A stretch of DNA of 64,000 nucleotides from positions 20,020,087-20,084,086 of the forward strand of contig NC_034010.1 of the NCBI RefSeq assembly GCF_000346465.2. Direction: 5' to 3'. The DNA is from Prunus persica (taxonomy: Eukaryota > Streptophyta > Magnoliopsida > Rosales > Rosaceae). A program made the translations under genes and the position numbers. A model generated the notes under the pieces. The model did not search any database and had not been told where the DNA came from. It worked only from the letters and a program-made list of their open reading frames with translations. Below are positions 10,677-22,752 of this stretch, piece after piece. The number at the start of each line of letters is the position of its first letter. The stretch's first letter is position 1.

Positions 10677-11179
10677 TGTTGATGCTCAAAATGGTTAGGC
10701 CAAGATTGAGTCCAACTTAGTGATGAGGTGTGATAGATGATGGATGAAGGTGAGGACCTTCACCAAGTGTGTGAGGATTTAGGCAAACGATAAACATATA
10801 AAAGACAAGATGTACGTGGTTCACCCGAATGATGGGCTACGTCCACGGAGAAGGGTGTTCTCATTATGATAATGTTTGTTTACATTTGTACAAGGGGATT
10901 AGACCCAAATATAAAGATAACAAGTGAGAAGCCCAGGCCAGAGATGGATCCAGAAGAGAGAGTCCCCAAGAGCCAGTCCCCTTCTAAGGAAAGAGTAGTC
11001 TTCTTTTATAGGTGAGGGGGAGTATTCACTTCTTGTAGTTTTTCGATGTGGGACTCCTCCTGCTTTGCTTAGAGTTGTGATTTGTGGTGATGCTTCTTTG
11101 GCTAAGGTGATGACCTCTCAAAGCATGGCACTCGAATGATCTAGCCTAGCTAGTTGCTCGGTTAGTTATGGTACAAACA
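10677..11179 (-). repeat. LARD-like element LTR (right copy, 5' LTR)
   Basis: 503 bp, same ends as the left copy, four transitions apart. It is followed at once by the ATGGG duplication and then by resumed Copia-1 coding. Confidence 0.93.
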
Positions 11180-11184
11180 ATGGG

Positions 11185-13526
11185 AAAAGGCAATATTTCA
11201 ATATGGACTAAGGATAACACTACACAAACCATCTCTAGTGGTTTCTATGTCCCAAATTTAAAAAGTAATTTATTAAGTGTGGGGCAGCTTCAGGAAAAAG
11301 GCTATGAGGTCACAATTAAAGAAGGAATGTGTCAGATTCAAGATTCAAAGAAGGGACTCATTGCACAGGTCAAAATGACACCAAATCGTATGTTTCCTCT
11401 GCATATTCAAAGTGTGGGCCAGACTTGTTTTTCTGCCAAAGTGAAGGAGACAGCTTGGTTGTGGCATTATCGTTATGGCCACTTAAATTTCAAGGGATTG
11501 AAGACTCTACAACAGCTGAACATGGTGAGAGGTCTTCCAAACATTGATTGTCCAACTCAAATTTGTGAAGAATATGTTCTTGGGAAGCAGCATTGTGAAA
11601 CTTTTCCGAAAGGAAAAGCATGGAGAGCCAAAAATCCTTTGGAGCTTATTTTCTCAGATATTTGTGGCCCCATCAATCCAACTTCCAATGGTGGCAAGAG
11701 GTATTTCATTACGTTCATTGATGACTACAGTAGAAAATCTTGGGTGTATTTCTTGCAGGCAAAATCTAAAGCTTTCTCAGCCTTTAAAAGCTTTGAAGCC
11801 CTTGTTGAAAACGAAGTCAGAAGAAATATTAAAGTTCTTCGAACTGATCGTGGTGGAGAATTCATCTCACAAGAATTTGAGGATTTCTGTGAGACACAAG
11901 GAATTCGAAGGCAACTAACGGCACCGTATACACCACAACATAATGGTATTTGTGAAAGGAAGAACAGAACAGTCTTGAACATGGTTCGCAGCATGCTGAA
12001 AATTCGTGGTGTTCCAAAAACTTTTGGCCAGAAGCAGTAAATTGGTGTATACACATCTTAAATAGAAGTCCGACTCTTGCTGTCAAAAACGTGACGCCGG
12101 AAGAAGCTTGGAATGGTCACAAACCAGCTGTAAATTACTTCAAAATTTTTGGTTGTATTGCATATGTTCACGTTCCCGATGAGAAGAGGAAGAAGCTTGA
12201 TGATAAAGGAGAAAAATATATTTTTCTTGGGGTTAGTGAGCACTCAAAGGCCTATAAATTGTACAATCCCGCCACTAGGAAGATCATCATCAGTCATGAT
12301 GTATTATTTGATGAAGAAACAATATGGGACTGGACAGATAAAGGCTCAACGCAGCAGCAGATTTCTGTTGTTTTTTATGAAGAAGCAGCAAGTAAAGAAA
12401 CTGAAGAGGAATTGCAGCCCTTTAATGACAGCCAGCCATCCAGTTTTCGACCCCAACGCACAAAGAAAAGGCCAGCATGGATGATGGATTATGAGGTTAG
12501 TGATGATGATCAATTCGAAGATGATGGACTGACTTATTTTGCACTGTTTACAGACTCTGATCCTGTAACTTTTCAAGAAGCTCACAGAGAAACCAAATGG
12601 CAAAGAGCCATAGATTGGGAAATTAGTTCCATTGAGAGAAATAATACATGGGATTTGACAAATCTTCCTAAAGGGCAGAAGTCGATTGGTGTAAAATGGG
12701 TCTATAAAACGAAGCTAAACAAGGAGGGTGGAGTTGACAAATACAAGGCACGGCTGGTGGCTAAAGGATATAAGCAGAAGTATGGCATTGACTATAAAGA
12801 AGTGTTCGCTCCGGTCGCTAGGATGGATACAATCAGACTAGTACTTTCACTGGCAGCACAAAACTCATGGCCCATCTTTCAATTGGATGTGAAATCAGCG
12901 TTCCTACATGGGAGCTTACAAGAACAAGTCTATGTCGATCAACCTCCTGGATATGTGCAGCCTGGAAAGGAAAGGAAGGTATACAAGTTGAGAAAAGCAT
13001 TATATGGGCTGAAACAAGCACCTAGAGCTTAGTACAGCCGTATAGACGCTTATTTTGCTAAAGAAGGTTTTCAGAAGTGTCCGTATGAACACATGTTGTT
13101 TACTAAAATTGGTGCTTATGGAAAAATTCTTATTGTCTGTTTGTATGTAGATGATTTAATCTATACAGGCAGTGACATGACTATGTTTGATGTCTTTAAG
13201 AAATCCATGATGGCAGAATTTGAAATGTCTGATCTTGATTTGATGCACTACTTCCTTGGCATCGAAGTAGAGCAATCTCCTGCTGGGAATTTCATATCCC
13301 AAAAGAAGTATGTTCATACTATTTTGGACAGGTTTCAGATGTTAAATTGCAAACCTGTTGGCACTCCTATTTAATGCGGTTTGAAGCTAACAAAGGATCC
13401 TGAAGGAGAGAAAGTAAATAGCACCCTCTTCAAACAAATTGTAGGAAGTTTGATGTATGTCACAGCCACCAGGCCAGATATAATGCATGCAGTCAGCCTT
13501 ATCAGTCGTTATATGGAATGTCCTAC
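11185..13526 (+). pseudogene. Copia-1 integrase and reverse transcriptase, broken
   Basis: This continues the polyprotein after the LARD-like insertion. In order there are a GAG-pre-integrase zinc region (HYRYGHLN), the integrase core ([38 protein letters not shown]), and RT with the VKWVYKTK start, DVKSAFLHG and the catalytic YVDDL. Defects visible are a frameshift near 12020-12050, a TAG at 13030-13032 in a PRA-W position that is normally Trp, and a TAA near 13372. RNase H is cut at 13526 by Copia-2. Confidence 0.93.
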
Positions 13527-13531
13527 AAGTC

Positions 13532-14133
13532 TGTTATTATTTGAAAGGATTTTAAATTTTAAAACATTTTATTTTCTGTTTTAATTTTTGGATGGTTTCT
13601 TTTATTTATTATAGGAGTTACAAATTGTTTAATTTTCAGTTTTTATTTTCTATTCATTGCCACCAACTTTTATGGTTAAATGTGTTTGGAGGTTACGAGT
13701 TTTGGATGCCTATAAAAGGCCACTCCTCCTTCACATTTCAAAATACTACAATCAGATTTCTCTATTCTCATACTTTCACATATTCCATACTTTCTATATT
13801 ATTTTTGGGCAATGGTTCTGTGGCTTGGAGTTTTCTATCCGACTGTGAACGTGCTCATAACGGATCTTAAGCCTGCGTATTGGGGTCGTATCTTGGAGTC
13901 TTGTAGACCGTCATTACCTGCACGTAGGGAGGCTACAAAGGCTTTAGGACAGCGTCTTTGACGTGCTTTCACTATACCAGGCTTGCTTTCTTAATCTTAA
14001 CTTGTTTTATTTATTTGTTTACTTGGCTCTTTCTTTTACTTTACTGTTTGATATTTATTTTATATATTATTTATATCTAAAAGTTTTATATAAGAATTTT
14101 ATAAAAAGGGAAAAACCACAATTTTTAATAACA
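13532..14133 (+). repeat. Copia-2 5' LTR
   Basis: 602 bp. A perfect TATA box TATAAAAG lies at 13711-13718, about 180 bases in; it is the likely retroelement promoter. Confidence 0.94.
13711..13718 (+). promoter_or_regulatory. TATA box of Copia-2 LTR
   Basis: TATAAAAG, conserved in the 3' LTR copy at 21696-21703. Confidence 0.7.
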
Positions 14134-14590
14134 ATCTAAAGCCTTTGTATGTTAAAATTATTCTTACCGTATTTGTTTAAGGAAAACCTTTTTACCAATA
14201 TTAAACCTCTAACCTAATTGGTGTGCACCTTTGTTTTTAAAAAAAAAACTTATTAAAGTTATTATTCAAAACCTTAAGTACCACTGTTGGAAAATTTTAG
14301 TTACTCGTTTCAGTTTTGCTTGTGTTTGATTGCTCACACGCTTTGGTTACCAACCCCAAACAAATTTCAAAATCTTAATAAAATCAGTTTTAAAAATTAA
14401 TTAAGTGCATCAGATTTTGTAACCGTTGTTTTAAGACAAAATTAAAGTTAGATATTTTGTCATAAACTTGGCACGTTTGTTTCTTTAAGTTATTGTTTGT
14501 CCACCAACTGTTTGATTAATATTCAATATTAATTTCTATTATATTTAAATTTCAGATTTAGTTGCTTCATTATTGTTTATTGGAATTGAG
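14134..14590 (+). other. Copia-2 leader, no gene
   Basis: An AT-rich untranslated leader between the 5' LTR and the polyprotein ATG. It starts ATCTAAAGCCTTTGTATG, which is not the usual TGGTATCAGAGC primer site. Confidence 0.6.
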
Positions 14591-17500
14591 ATGGATAGTG
14601 TAAAAACCAATAGTGTTAAACCAGGAAAATTTAATGGGACAAATTTTAAGAGGTGGCAAAGACAACTTAAATATTGGTTAACTGTTTTAGGGTTAGTTTC
14701 TGCCCTAGAAGATCAAACCACACCTGATAAAACTACTGAAACCACTTCTAAAACTAAGGAGAAGATGACCAAAGAAGAATTAGAATATCATTGCCATAAT
14801 AGAATCCTTAGTTCTCTCTCTGATGATCTGTATGATGTTTATCAAGATACCAAAAATGCAAAAACTTTGTGGGATGAATTAGAAGCTGAATATGGGATAG
14901 AAGATGCGGGAATAGATCGTTTTACAATCTCAAACTTTAATAACTATATGATGGTTGAGAATAAAACTGTAAGTGAACAAATTCATGAGTACCAAGATTT
15001 TTTAAGGAAAATAGAACTTAAGGGTACTAAGTTTAGTGAAGAGTTTAAAGTCTCTTGTCTCATAGATAAATTACCCCCAAGTTGGTCAAACTTTGCAAAA
15101 ACCCTTAGGCACAAACAAGGAGTTTTAACCTTAACCCAAGTTTTAAACTCCCTTAGGATTGAAGAGAAACATAAATCAAGTAACAAGCCTAAGGAAGAAA
15201 AGACAAATGTGAACCTAGTGGAAAGTTCAAACAATAGGAATCGTTTCCAATCTAGAAGGAAATCTTTCAAGAGGACAAACAAAAATAGCCAACCCAACCA
15301 TAATCAATTCAACAGAAACCAAAATCGCCAGCACAATAGACCCCATAACAATTCCAATGGCAATAGGGATCAACCATGCTTCGTTGGTGGAAGAACAAAT
15401 CATTGGGCCAAAGACTGTCATTACAAGAAGACCAAGCCCTACAAGCCCAAGCCTAAGTGGAACAAAGGACAAAGTGGTCCTAAAGCCCAAGTGAATGTGT
15501 TGGTGGATCAAGATGATCAAGATGAACCCAATCTAAGGTATAGTTTTAAGCCTCTAGTTAATGTTGCATATTTAAGTAATAGTGATTGGTGGTTAGATTC
15601 TGGGGCAAACGTACATGTGTGTTTTGACAAACGGTTTTTCAAAAATTACCAGAACTCAAGTGAAGGAAGTGTAACCCTAGGAAATGACACCGTCGCACAA
15701 GTGCGTGGAATAGGAGAAGTGGAATTGAAGATGATATCTGGGAAGACTCTAACTCTCAAGGATGTGCGACATGTTCCTGAAGTGAGGAGAAACCTTATCA
15801 GTGGATCGTCCTTAGTAAAACAAGGATACAAAATTGTAATGGAGTCGAATAGGATTGTTATTACTAGAAACGATGTCTTTATTGGAAAAGGATATGTTTG
15901 TGATGGATTGTTCAAAATAAATGTAGTTTTTGAAGATAATAAAATTTCTCCTCAAGTTTTTAACGTTGAGTCTTGTAATGTATGGCATGGAAGGTTAGGA
16001 CATGTAAGTTTGAGCAAAATCAAAACGTTAATGGATCTTGAGCTAATCCCTAAGTCAAACATAGACCTTAAGCATAAATGTGAAGTGTGTGTTCAAGCCA
16101 AACAAACTAGGAATTCTTTCAAACCTGTAGAGAGAAACACCCAAATCTTAGAGCTCATACATAGTGATGTGTGTGATTCAAATAGGTCTCCTACTAGAGG
16201 TGAAAACAAGTACTTTGTGACTTTTATTGATGACTTCTCTAGGTATTGCCATATTTATCTTATTAAGACAAAAGATGAGGTGTTTAATAAACTCAAGATT
16301 TATAAAAGTGAGGTAGAAAACCAATTGGAGAAAAAGATTAAAAGACTTAGATCTGACAGAGGTGGAGAGTATACCTCAAATGAGCTTGGAGTGTTTTGTG
16401 AAGAACATGGAATTATACATGAAATTACTCCACCATATTCACCCCAATCTAATGGAGTGGCTGAAAGGAAAAATAGAACCCTGATGGATATGGTAAATTC
16501 TATGCTTCTTAGTAGTGGACTACCTGAAAATTTGTGGGGGGAAGCAATGTTAACTGCTTGTTTCATACTTAATAGGATAACATTGAAGGATAATGAGAAA
16601 ACTCCTTATGAGTTATGGAAAGAAAGATCACCTAACCTTAGAATCCTAAAAGTGTGGGGGTGTTTAGCTAAGGTACTCATACCCGATCCAAAGAGAAAGA
16701 AAATAGGTCCTAAGACTATAGACGCAGTTTTCCTCGGTTATGCGAAAAATAGTAGTGCCAATAGATTCCTGGTGATTAACTCTGAAGTAAAGGAAGTTGC
16801 AAACAACACAATTATGGAAGCAAGAGATGCTACATTCTTTGAAGATATTTTCCCGTACAAGACAAGAATTTCTAAGGAAGTACAAATAAGTGAAAAGCCT
16901 TCTAGCTCAACTACGATCGCAAATTTAGAATCTCAAGAACTTAGAAGAAGCAAAAGAGCGAGAGTTGAGAAGAACTTTGGAGATGATTTCTATACCTTTC
17001 TAGTAGAAGGAGATCCCACAACTTATAAGGAAGCCGTTATGTCTGTGGATGCACCATTCTGGAAAGAGGCTATAAATGATGAGTTTCAATCTATAATTCA
17101 AAATAACACATGGATGTTAACGAATTTGCCTGCTGGAAATAAAGCGATAGGGTGCAAGTGGGTGTTTAGGAAAAAGTTGAAACCTGATGGAAGTATTGAT
17201 AAGTACAAAGCGAGATTGGTAGCTAAGGGTTTTACACAAAAGAAAGGGATATATTATTTTGATACTTACTCACCTGTTTCTAGGATTACCACCATAAGGA
17301 CCTTGATAGCTGTAGCATCTGTGCATAATTTAGTGATTCATCAAATGGATGTGAAGACGGCATTTCTAAATGGAGACTTAGATGAAGAGATCTATATGTA
17401 GCAACTAGAAGGATTCATAGTTAAGGGCCAAGAACACAAGGTGTGCAAGTTGGTTAAATCTTTATATGGCTTAAAGCAAGCTCCTAAGCAATGGCATGAG

Positions 17501-18550
17501 AAATTTGACAAGGTAATTCTAGAGTATGATTTTAAGTTTAATGGTCATGATAAATGCGTTTACTATAAAGAGAATAATGGAGAACACGTAATCTTGTGCC
17601 TATATGTTGATGACATTTTGATCTTTGGGACGAATTTAGAGATTGTGAATGATGTGAAGTCATACTTATCTAGGAATTTTGACATGAAAGATATGGGAGA
17701 AGCACATGTAATCTTAGGAATGAAAATTGAGAAGACGACACAAGGAATCTCTCTAAGTCAATCTAGTACTATTGAGAAGATGTTGAAGAAGTTCAATTAC
17801 TTTGAGTGTAAGCCCACACCAACACCTTATGATCCCAATGTTCATTTAAAGAAAAATCAAGGTGAACCGTTTTCTCAGCTGAAATACTCCCAGAGGATAG
17901 GTTCTTTGTTGTATATTGCAAATAAGACTAGATCAGACATTGCTTATGCTGTTGGAAGGTTAAGTAGGCATACACATAACCCAAGCAAGGAACATTGGAA
18001 TGCTTTGGAAAGAATTTTCAAGTACCTAAGAGGAACAATAGATTATTCACTGTGCTATAAAGGATTTCCAAATGTAGTAGAGGGATATAGTGATGCAAAT
18101 TGGATAACTGACAATGAAGAAGTAAAGTCTACTAGTGGTTGCATTTTCTTATTAGGTGGAGCTGCAATTTCATGGGGTTCGAAGAAGCAAACAATTATTT
18201 CTAGAAGTACTATGGAGTCTGAACTCATAGCTTTGGATACTACTTGCACTGATGCTGAATGGATTAAGAGTTTATTGATGGATATGCCTCTGGTGGAGAA
18301 ACCATTGCCTGCTTTATCTATTCATTGTGACTGCAAGGCTACAATAGACTTGGTGAAACAATCTCACACAAATAGGAAAATGAACAGACACATACATGTG
18401 AGATATAAATCTATGAAGAGTCTATTAAGTAAGAACATTGTGTCTTTGGAGTATGTGAAGTCGGAGAACAACATTGCTGACCAATTGACTAAAGGTCTTT
18501 CTAGGAGCAGAGTCCTAGAAATGTCGAGGGGGATGGGCTTAAGCTCATAA
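14591..18550 (+). pseudogene. Copia-2 Gag-Pol polyprotein, one internal stop
   Basis: A single frame of 1,320 codons is broken only by TAG at 17399-17401 (codon 937), inside RT after EEIYM, where the family usually has an acidic residue. I chose the ATG at 14591 because upstream in-frame codons lack ATG. Domains in order: gag UBN2-type, zinc knuckle near 15378-15420, protease (WWLDSGANVHVC), GAG-pre-integrase (HGRLGHVSL, CEVC), integrase (HSDVC, FIDDFSRYC, RSDRGGEY, QSNGVAERKNRT), RT (DVKTAFLNG, YVDDIL) and RNase H (SDANW, DxxADxLTKG). The zinc knuckle reads CFVGG, so its second cysteine is lost. It is TNT1-94-like. With that one TAG and a near-normal length, this is a young copy. Confidence 0.95.
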
Positions 18551-18807
18551 GGGAGTCACCTAGTGTAACACCCCGACCCTAAATTTAACCCTTATTTAAT
18601 TATTTAATTATTTAAGGGCATTTTGGTCATATTTTTAACCGGAGAGAGTTTGAGGCAGTGACTAGTATTTTTGGATAGGTCGTACTGAGACGAGTTCATA
18701 GACACGTAGTGGGCTCGAATCGGAGTTGTAACGAGAGAGATATGGTCAAAAGAAATCCAGTGGCACAATCGTAAATATTTTGAAATGGGATTTTTATAAA
18801 AATCTGG

Positions 18808-18810
<3 letters not shown>

Positions 18811-18881
<71 letters not shown>
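18811..18881. repeat. (CT)n microsatellite in solo LTR
   Basis: About 70 bases of uninterrupted CT, followed by more interrupted CT to about 18925. Confidence 0.95.
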
Positions 18882-18882
<1 letters not shown>

Positions 18883-20039
18883 GCGACCTCTCTCTCTCCC
18901 GTCGGTCTCTCCTCTCTCTCTCTCTTCGTAACTCCAGCCACCGGCCGCGGCTGCGGACGGGGCCGGTGCCAAAAGAACCGGCTCGACCTCGACGTCACGA
19001 CCCAGCCCACCCCCGACATCGGCCGCCGCTCCAGCCGCCGAAAAATGGCTATTTTCGCCCGGATGTCGCCCGATCTTCACGGCCGCCGATCTCCCTCCTC
19101 CGGCCGCCATTTCTGGCGATCAAGGTATGGAAATTCATCCCTTCTGCATGCTCTAGCTGATGGTTGGGTAGGATTAGATCGATTCTTAGCGTAACCAATT
19201 CGATTTTCGAATTGAAAATCTGCCGAACTTCGGCCGCCGTGATCGGCCATTTTCGGCCACTTTTTGGGGTAGGTCCAAGAACAAAAGTGGCTCCAAATAG
19301 GGTGTTATACATAGGGTAGGAGTTTGGAGCCGTAGTTTTGAGATTTTCCGGCGAAGCGTTATCGCTTTGGGCACTGTGGAAAAAGTAAAAATGTGTTCCG
19401 ATGAGATCCTTAGGTTGTCACGAGTACGTAGGATTTCGCGGATCTCAATTCGGACGTCGTTTGACTATCGAACGGATATTCGCATATTATGCATTATCCG
19501 GGTTCGATAGGTTGGGACCGTTGGATGGTCCCAAATTTAATATATGTTAATCTAGGTAATTCTAGGATCGTGTAGGAAGTTACGGATTGTGAATCGGAGC
19601 CCCGGATGTTCCGAATAATAATTTTAAAGTTTGTATTTTATATTAACCGTCAGATCGTGCGATCGTGAGCGATCCCACCGTCCGATCTGAACCAAACTTG
19701 CAGGACAAGTGTCCTATACCTGGTAGAACCCATAGGGACTTTCGGATCGAAAATTGGAGGTCGTGGGTTCCTCAGGTCCGTTTGACCAGGGTTAGAGTAG
19801 TTTGACCCTTGGTTGACCGTGAGTCTCCCGGAGTTATCTCACCTTTCCAATGGAGATTATCGGATGCTAGACTATTGTGGAGGGTTACACAATATTAGAA
19901 TTAACATATATAATTATAATTATATATGGTTGTACAAGGGTACAACAAAGTCTAGAATGTCAGTTTAGAGTGCTATATGCACTACTTTAGGTACTTCCCG
20001 GATTTTGGATTCACTACAAGTACCACCAAGTGAAAGTTA

Positions 20040-20505
20040 GGTCCCGCGTGGCGTAGGTTATCCGGCGTCGGGACAGGCCCCATACGTGGCGTTGGTTGTA
20101 CCGGCGTATGGGGAGCTATGTAATATGATGTTCAGGTCTCACGTGGCGTAGGTTATCCAGCGTTGAGACAGGCCCCATACGTGGCGTTGGTTGTACCGGC
20201 GTATGGGGAGATTATGTGATATTGTGTTGAGGTCGCACGTGGCGTAGGTTATCCGGCGTGTCGACAGACCCCATACGTGGCGTTGGTTGTACCGGCGTAT
20301 GGGGAGATTTGTGATATGATATTGAGGTCCCGCGTGGCGTAGGTTATCCGGCGTTGGGACAGGCCCCATACATGGCGTTGGTTGTACCGGCGTATGGGGA
20401 GATATTATGATAGTATGGCATGGTCGCACGTGGCGTAGGTTATCCGGCGTGTTGACAGGCCCCATACGTGGCGTTGGTTGTACCGGCGTATGGGGAGATT
20501 ATATG
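20040..20505. repeat. Five 95-96-bp tandem units of paired hairpins
   Basis: Units start at about 20040, 20135, 20231, 20326 and 20422. Each has hairpin 1 (stem GTCNNN with its complement) and hairpin 2 (stem CCCCATACG with CGTATGGGG). Both loops share the core TGGCGTNGGTT and CCGGCG, so the two hairpins look like duplicates of one another. Hairpin 1 stems change in a paired way between units: GTCCCG/CGGGAC, GTCTCA/TGAGAC and GTCG/CGAC. Confidence 0.9.
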
Positions 20506-20938
20506 TAATACAAAGAAATGAAATAAGGTATCGCCCAAGTGTGGAATTGGATTTTTAGGGAAGAACTACGTGTGGCTTGATCCCTCAAGGAGGGTACGTA
20601 GGCAGCCTAAGGTTATTAGGTGCAGCCGCAGACTAAATATTAGTCATAATTTGTATTTGAATTGTTTGGTAGTTGTTTGAGAATTATTAGAAGGCCGAAG
20701 GCCATTTATGAGAATTTGCATGAAATGATATTGTGCATGCTGCCAGTTGTGGATATTAAATGTGTTTTTATGCAGGTTGAAATTTTGGAAAATGTCCAAT
20801 TTATAGGGGAGACTCTGCCGAAATTTCGGCAGGAAGTCTCGGCCTTTAGTAAGTGGGCCTGGCATCGGGGTGATGTCAGGAATCTCAAAGGGTTCGCCTC
20901 GGGTTTCGGAAAAATTCGAGGCGGGTCCTTTCACCTAG

Positions 20939-21516
20939 GGAGGTAACCCAACTTCTGTGATTGGTGATCCCATGAAGGAAGTTCAATGGGTAGAAACAAT
21001 CCATAATGCGTGACTCATTGAGCACTGTTTATATCATGTGGAGGCATCCCAGAGATGTCCTCATGCTCATCCCTATGACATCAGTGCTATATAATGTGAC
21101 GTTAGGAAGGGAGTTATCCCTGAATGAGTTTCGAGGCGGGCAATCTCCCGCAGGGTGCAGGTCACATGTACTCTTGGAGAACTCACCTAAGTGAGAGACG
21201 TCGTGAGGCCGCGACTGTGAGAATTGGGCTATTCTCTAGCAACTCTCATGAGAATCAAGATTAGCGCATGGCCATAAATAGCGCTACCCCGCTTCCAAGC
21301 CTCAACCAATACTATGTGTGGGATATGTTGAAGTTTGGTCAAAGGTACCGAGTTCAATACTGTGTACACTCAGGTTCCTCAAATGGAAACTATCATCACT
21401 AAGTGAAGGTTCAAGCCCGGAAGGCACCTACACCTATTGCATAGTATTATGTTGCCCATATGTATATTTTCTTTATATTTTACAATTTTAAAATTTTAAA
21501 ACCCTTTGTGGGGGAT
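20939..21516 (+). other. Copia-2 3' untranslated region
   Basis: Resumes after the solo LTR and runs to the purine tract before the 3' LTR. Small frames here (for example 21006-21194) have no recognisable content. Confidence 0.7.
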
Positions 21517-22118
21517 TGTTATTATTTGAAAGGATTTTAAATTTTAAAACGTTTTATTTTCTGTTTTAATTTTTGGATGGTTTCTTTTATTTATTATAGG
21601 AGTTACAAATTGTTTAATTTTCAGTTTTTATTTTCTATTCATTGCCACCAACTTTTATGGTTAAATGTGTTTGGAGGTTACGAGTTTTGGATGCCTATAA
21701 AAGGCCACTCCTCCTTCACATTTCAAAATACTACAATCAGATTTCTCTATTCTCATACTTTCACATATTCCATACTTTCTATATTATTTTTGGGCAACGG
21801 TTCTGTGGCTTGGAGTTTTCTATCCGACTGTGAACATGCTCATAGCGGATTTTAAGCCTGCGTATTGGGGTCGTATCTTGGAGTCTTGTAGACCGTCATT
21901 ACCTGCACGTAGGAAGGCTACAAAGGCTTTAGGACAGCGTCTTTGACGTGCTTTCACTATACCAGGCTTGCTTTCTTAATCTTAACTTGTTTTATTTATT
22001 TGTTTACTTGGCTCTTTATTTTACTTTACTGTTTAATATTTATTTTATATATTATTTATATCTAAAAGTTTTGAATAAGAATTTTATAAAAAGGGAAAAA
22101 CCACAATTTTTAATAACA
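21517..22118 (+). repeat. Copia-2 3' LTR
   Basis: 602 bp, ten substitutions from the 5' LTR; preceded by TGTGGGGGAT. Confidence 0.94.
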
Positions 22119-22123
22119 AAGTC

Positions 22124-22691
22124 TGCACCTACTTGCTGCAAAGAGGATCTTTCGCTATTTAAAAGGAACTTCTGATTTTGGCATACTTTATAAAAAGGGT
22201 ACAAAGGGTGGTTTGATTGGCTTTAACGATAGCGATTATGCTGTAGACTTGGATGATAGAAGGAGCACATTAGGACATGTTTTTACAATAGGATCAGCAG
22301 CTGTGTCTTGGTCTTCAAAGAAACAGTCAATTGTGACTTTATCGACTACTGAAGTAGAGTTTGTTGCTGCAGCATCTTGTGCATGCCAAGCTGTTCGGTT
22401 AAGGAGGCTACTTGGAAAGCTCAACTTTAATCAGCAATATCCCACACCAATATTCTGTGATAATATTTCTGCAATCAAGTTGTCCAAAAATCCAGTTTTG
22501 CATGGAAGGAGTAAGCATATAGATGTGGGTTCTATTTCCTACGTGATCTGTGTAACGATGGTACCATTGATTTGATCTTTTGTAGAAGTGAAGAACAAGC
22601 TGCAGATATCCTAACCAAACCTATCAAGTTGCCAGTGTTCTTGAAGCTCAGGAAGATGTTGGGAATTTGCTCTGCCAAGGATATTGTTTAA
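22124..22691 (+). pseudogene. Copia-1 RNase H, 3' end of pol
   Basis: Continues directly from 13526 once Copia-2 is removed. It shows RNase H motifs (GFNDSDYA, SWSSKKQSIVTLSTTEVEF, ADILTKP) and ends at TAA (22689-22691). A small frameshift lies near 22540. Confidence 0.9.
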
Positions 22692-22752
22692 CAGCAGCTG
22701 TGATGCGTTTTTATTTAAACTGATGTCTTATGACATTCAATTTATGGGAGGA

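Larger units (their letters stand above)
6106..11179 (-). mobile_element. LARD-like non-coding LTR retrotransposon
   Basis: Two 503-bp LTRs (6106-6608 and 10677-11179) differ at only four positions, all transitions. An exact target duplication ATGGG lies at 6101-6105 and 11180-11184. The primer site, TGGCGCCGTCTGTGGGA on the minus strand (10673-10657, three bases inside the right LTR), sets the orientation as minus and resembles sites used by plant Gypsy elements. The 4-kb interior has no gag or pol motif on either strand; it consists of tandem repeats and short palindromes. It is therefore a non-autonomous element needing proteins from a partner. Its low LTR divergence makes it the youngest datable insertion in the nest. 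Confidence 0.93.
18564..20933 (+). mobile_element. Solo LTR (2.37 kb), Gypsy-like
   Basis: It begins TGTAACACCCCGACCC and ends GGGTCCTTTCA. The exact target duplication CCTAG lies at 18559-18563 and 20934-20938. There is no internal coding region, so it is one long LTR left by recombination between two. The TGTAACACCC start and great length suggest a plant Ty3/Gypsy element (inference). It contains a long CT tract, a GC-rich segment and a remarkable hairpin tandem array. Confidence 0.88.
13532..22118 (+). mobile_element. Copia-2: nearly intact copia retrotransposon
   Basis: It is nested in Copia-1. Two 602-bp LTRs (13532-14133, 21517-22118) begin TGTTATTATTTG and end TTTAATAACA and differ at ten positions (about 1.7%). 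The target duplication AAGTC is exact at 13527-13531 and 22119-22123. A purine tract (TGTGGGGGAT) precedes the 3' LTR. No clear tRNA-iMet primer site follows the 5' LTR. One in-frame stop and a damaged zinc knuckle suggest recent loss of function. A solo LTR has landed between the polyprotein stop and the 3' LTR. Confidence 0.95.

Noticed and set aside
18604..19160. Frames of 107-168 codons in the solo LTR
   Set aside because: They depend on the CT microsatellite and GC-rich DNA and disagree across strands.
20139..20465. 108-codon periodic frame on the minus strand
   Set aside because: It is the 95-96-bp tandem array; two units of 95 and 96 bases shift frame, so no coding constraint is visible.
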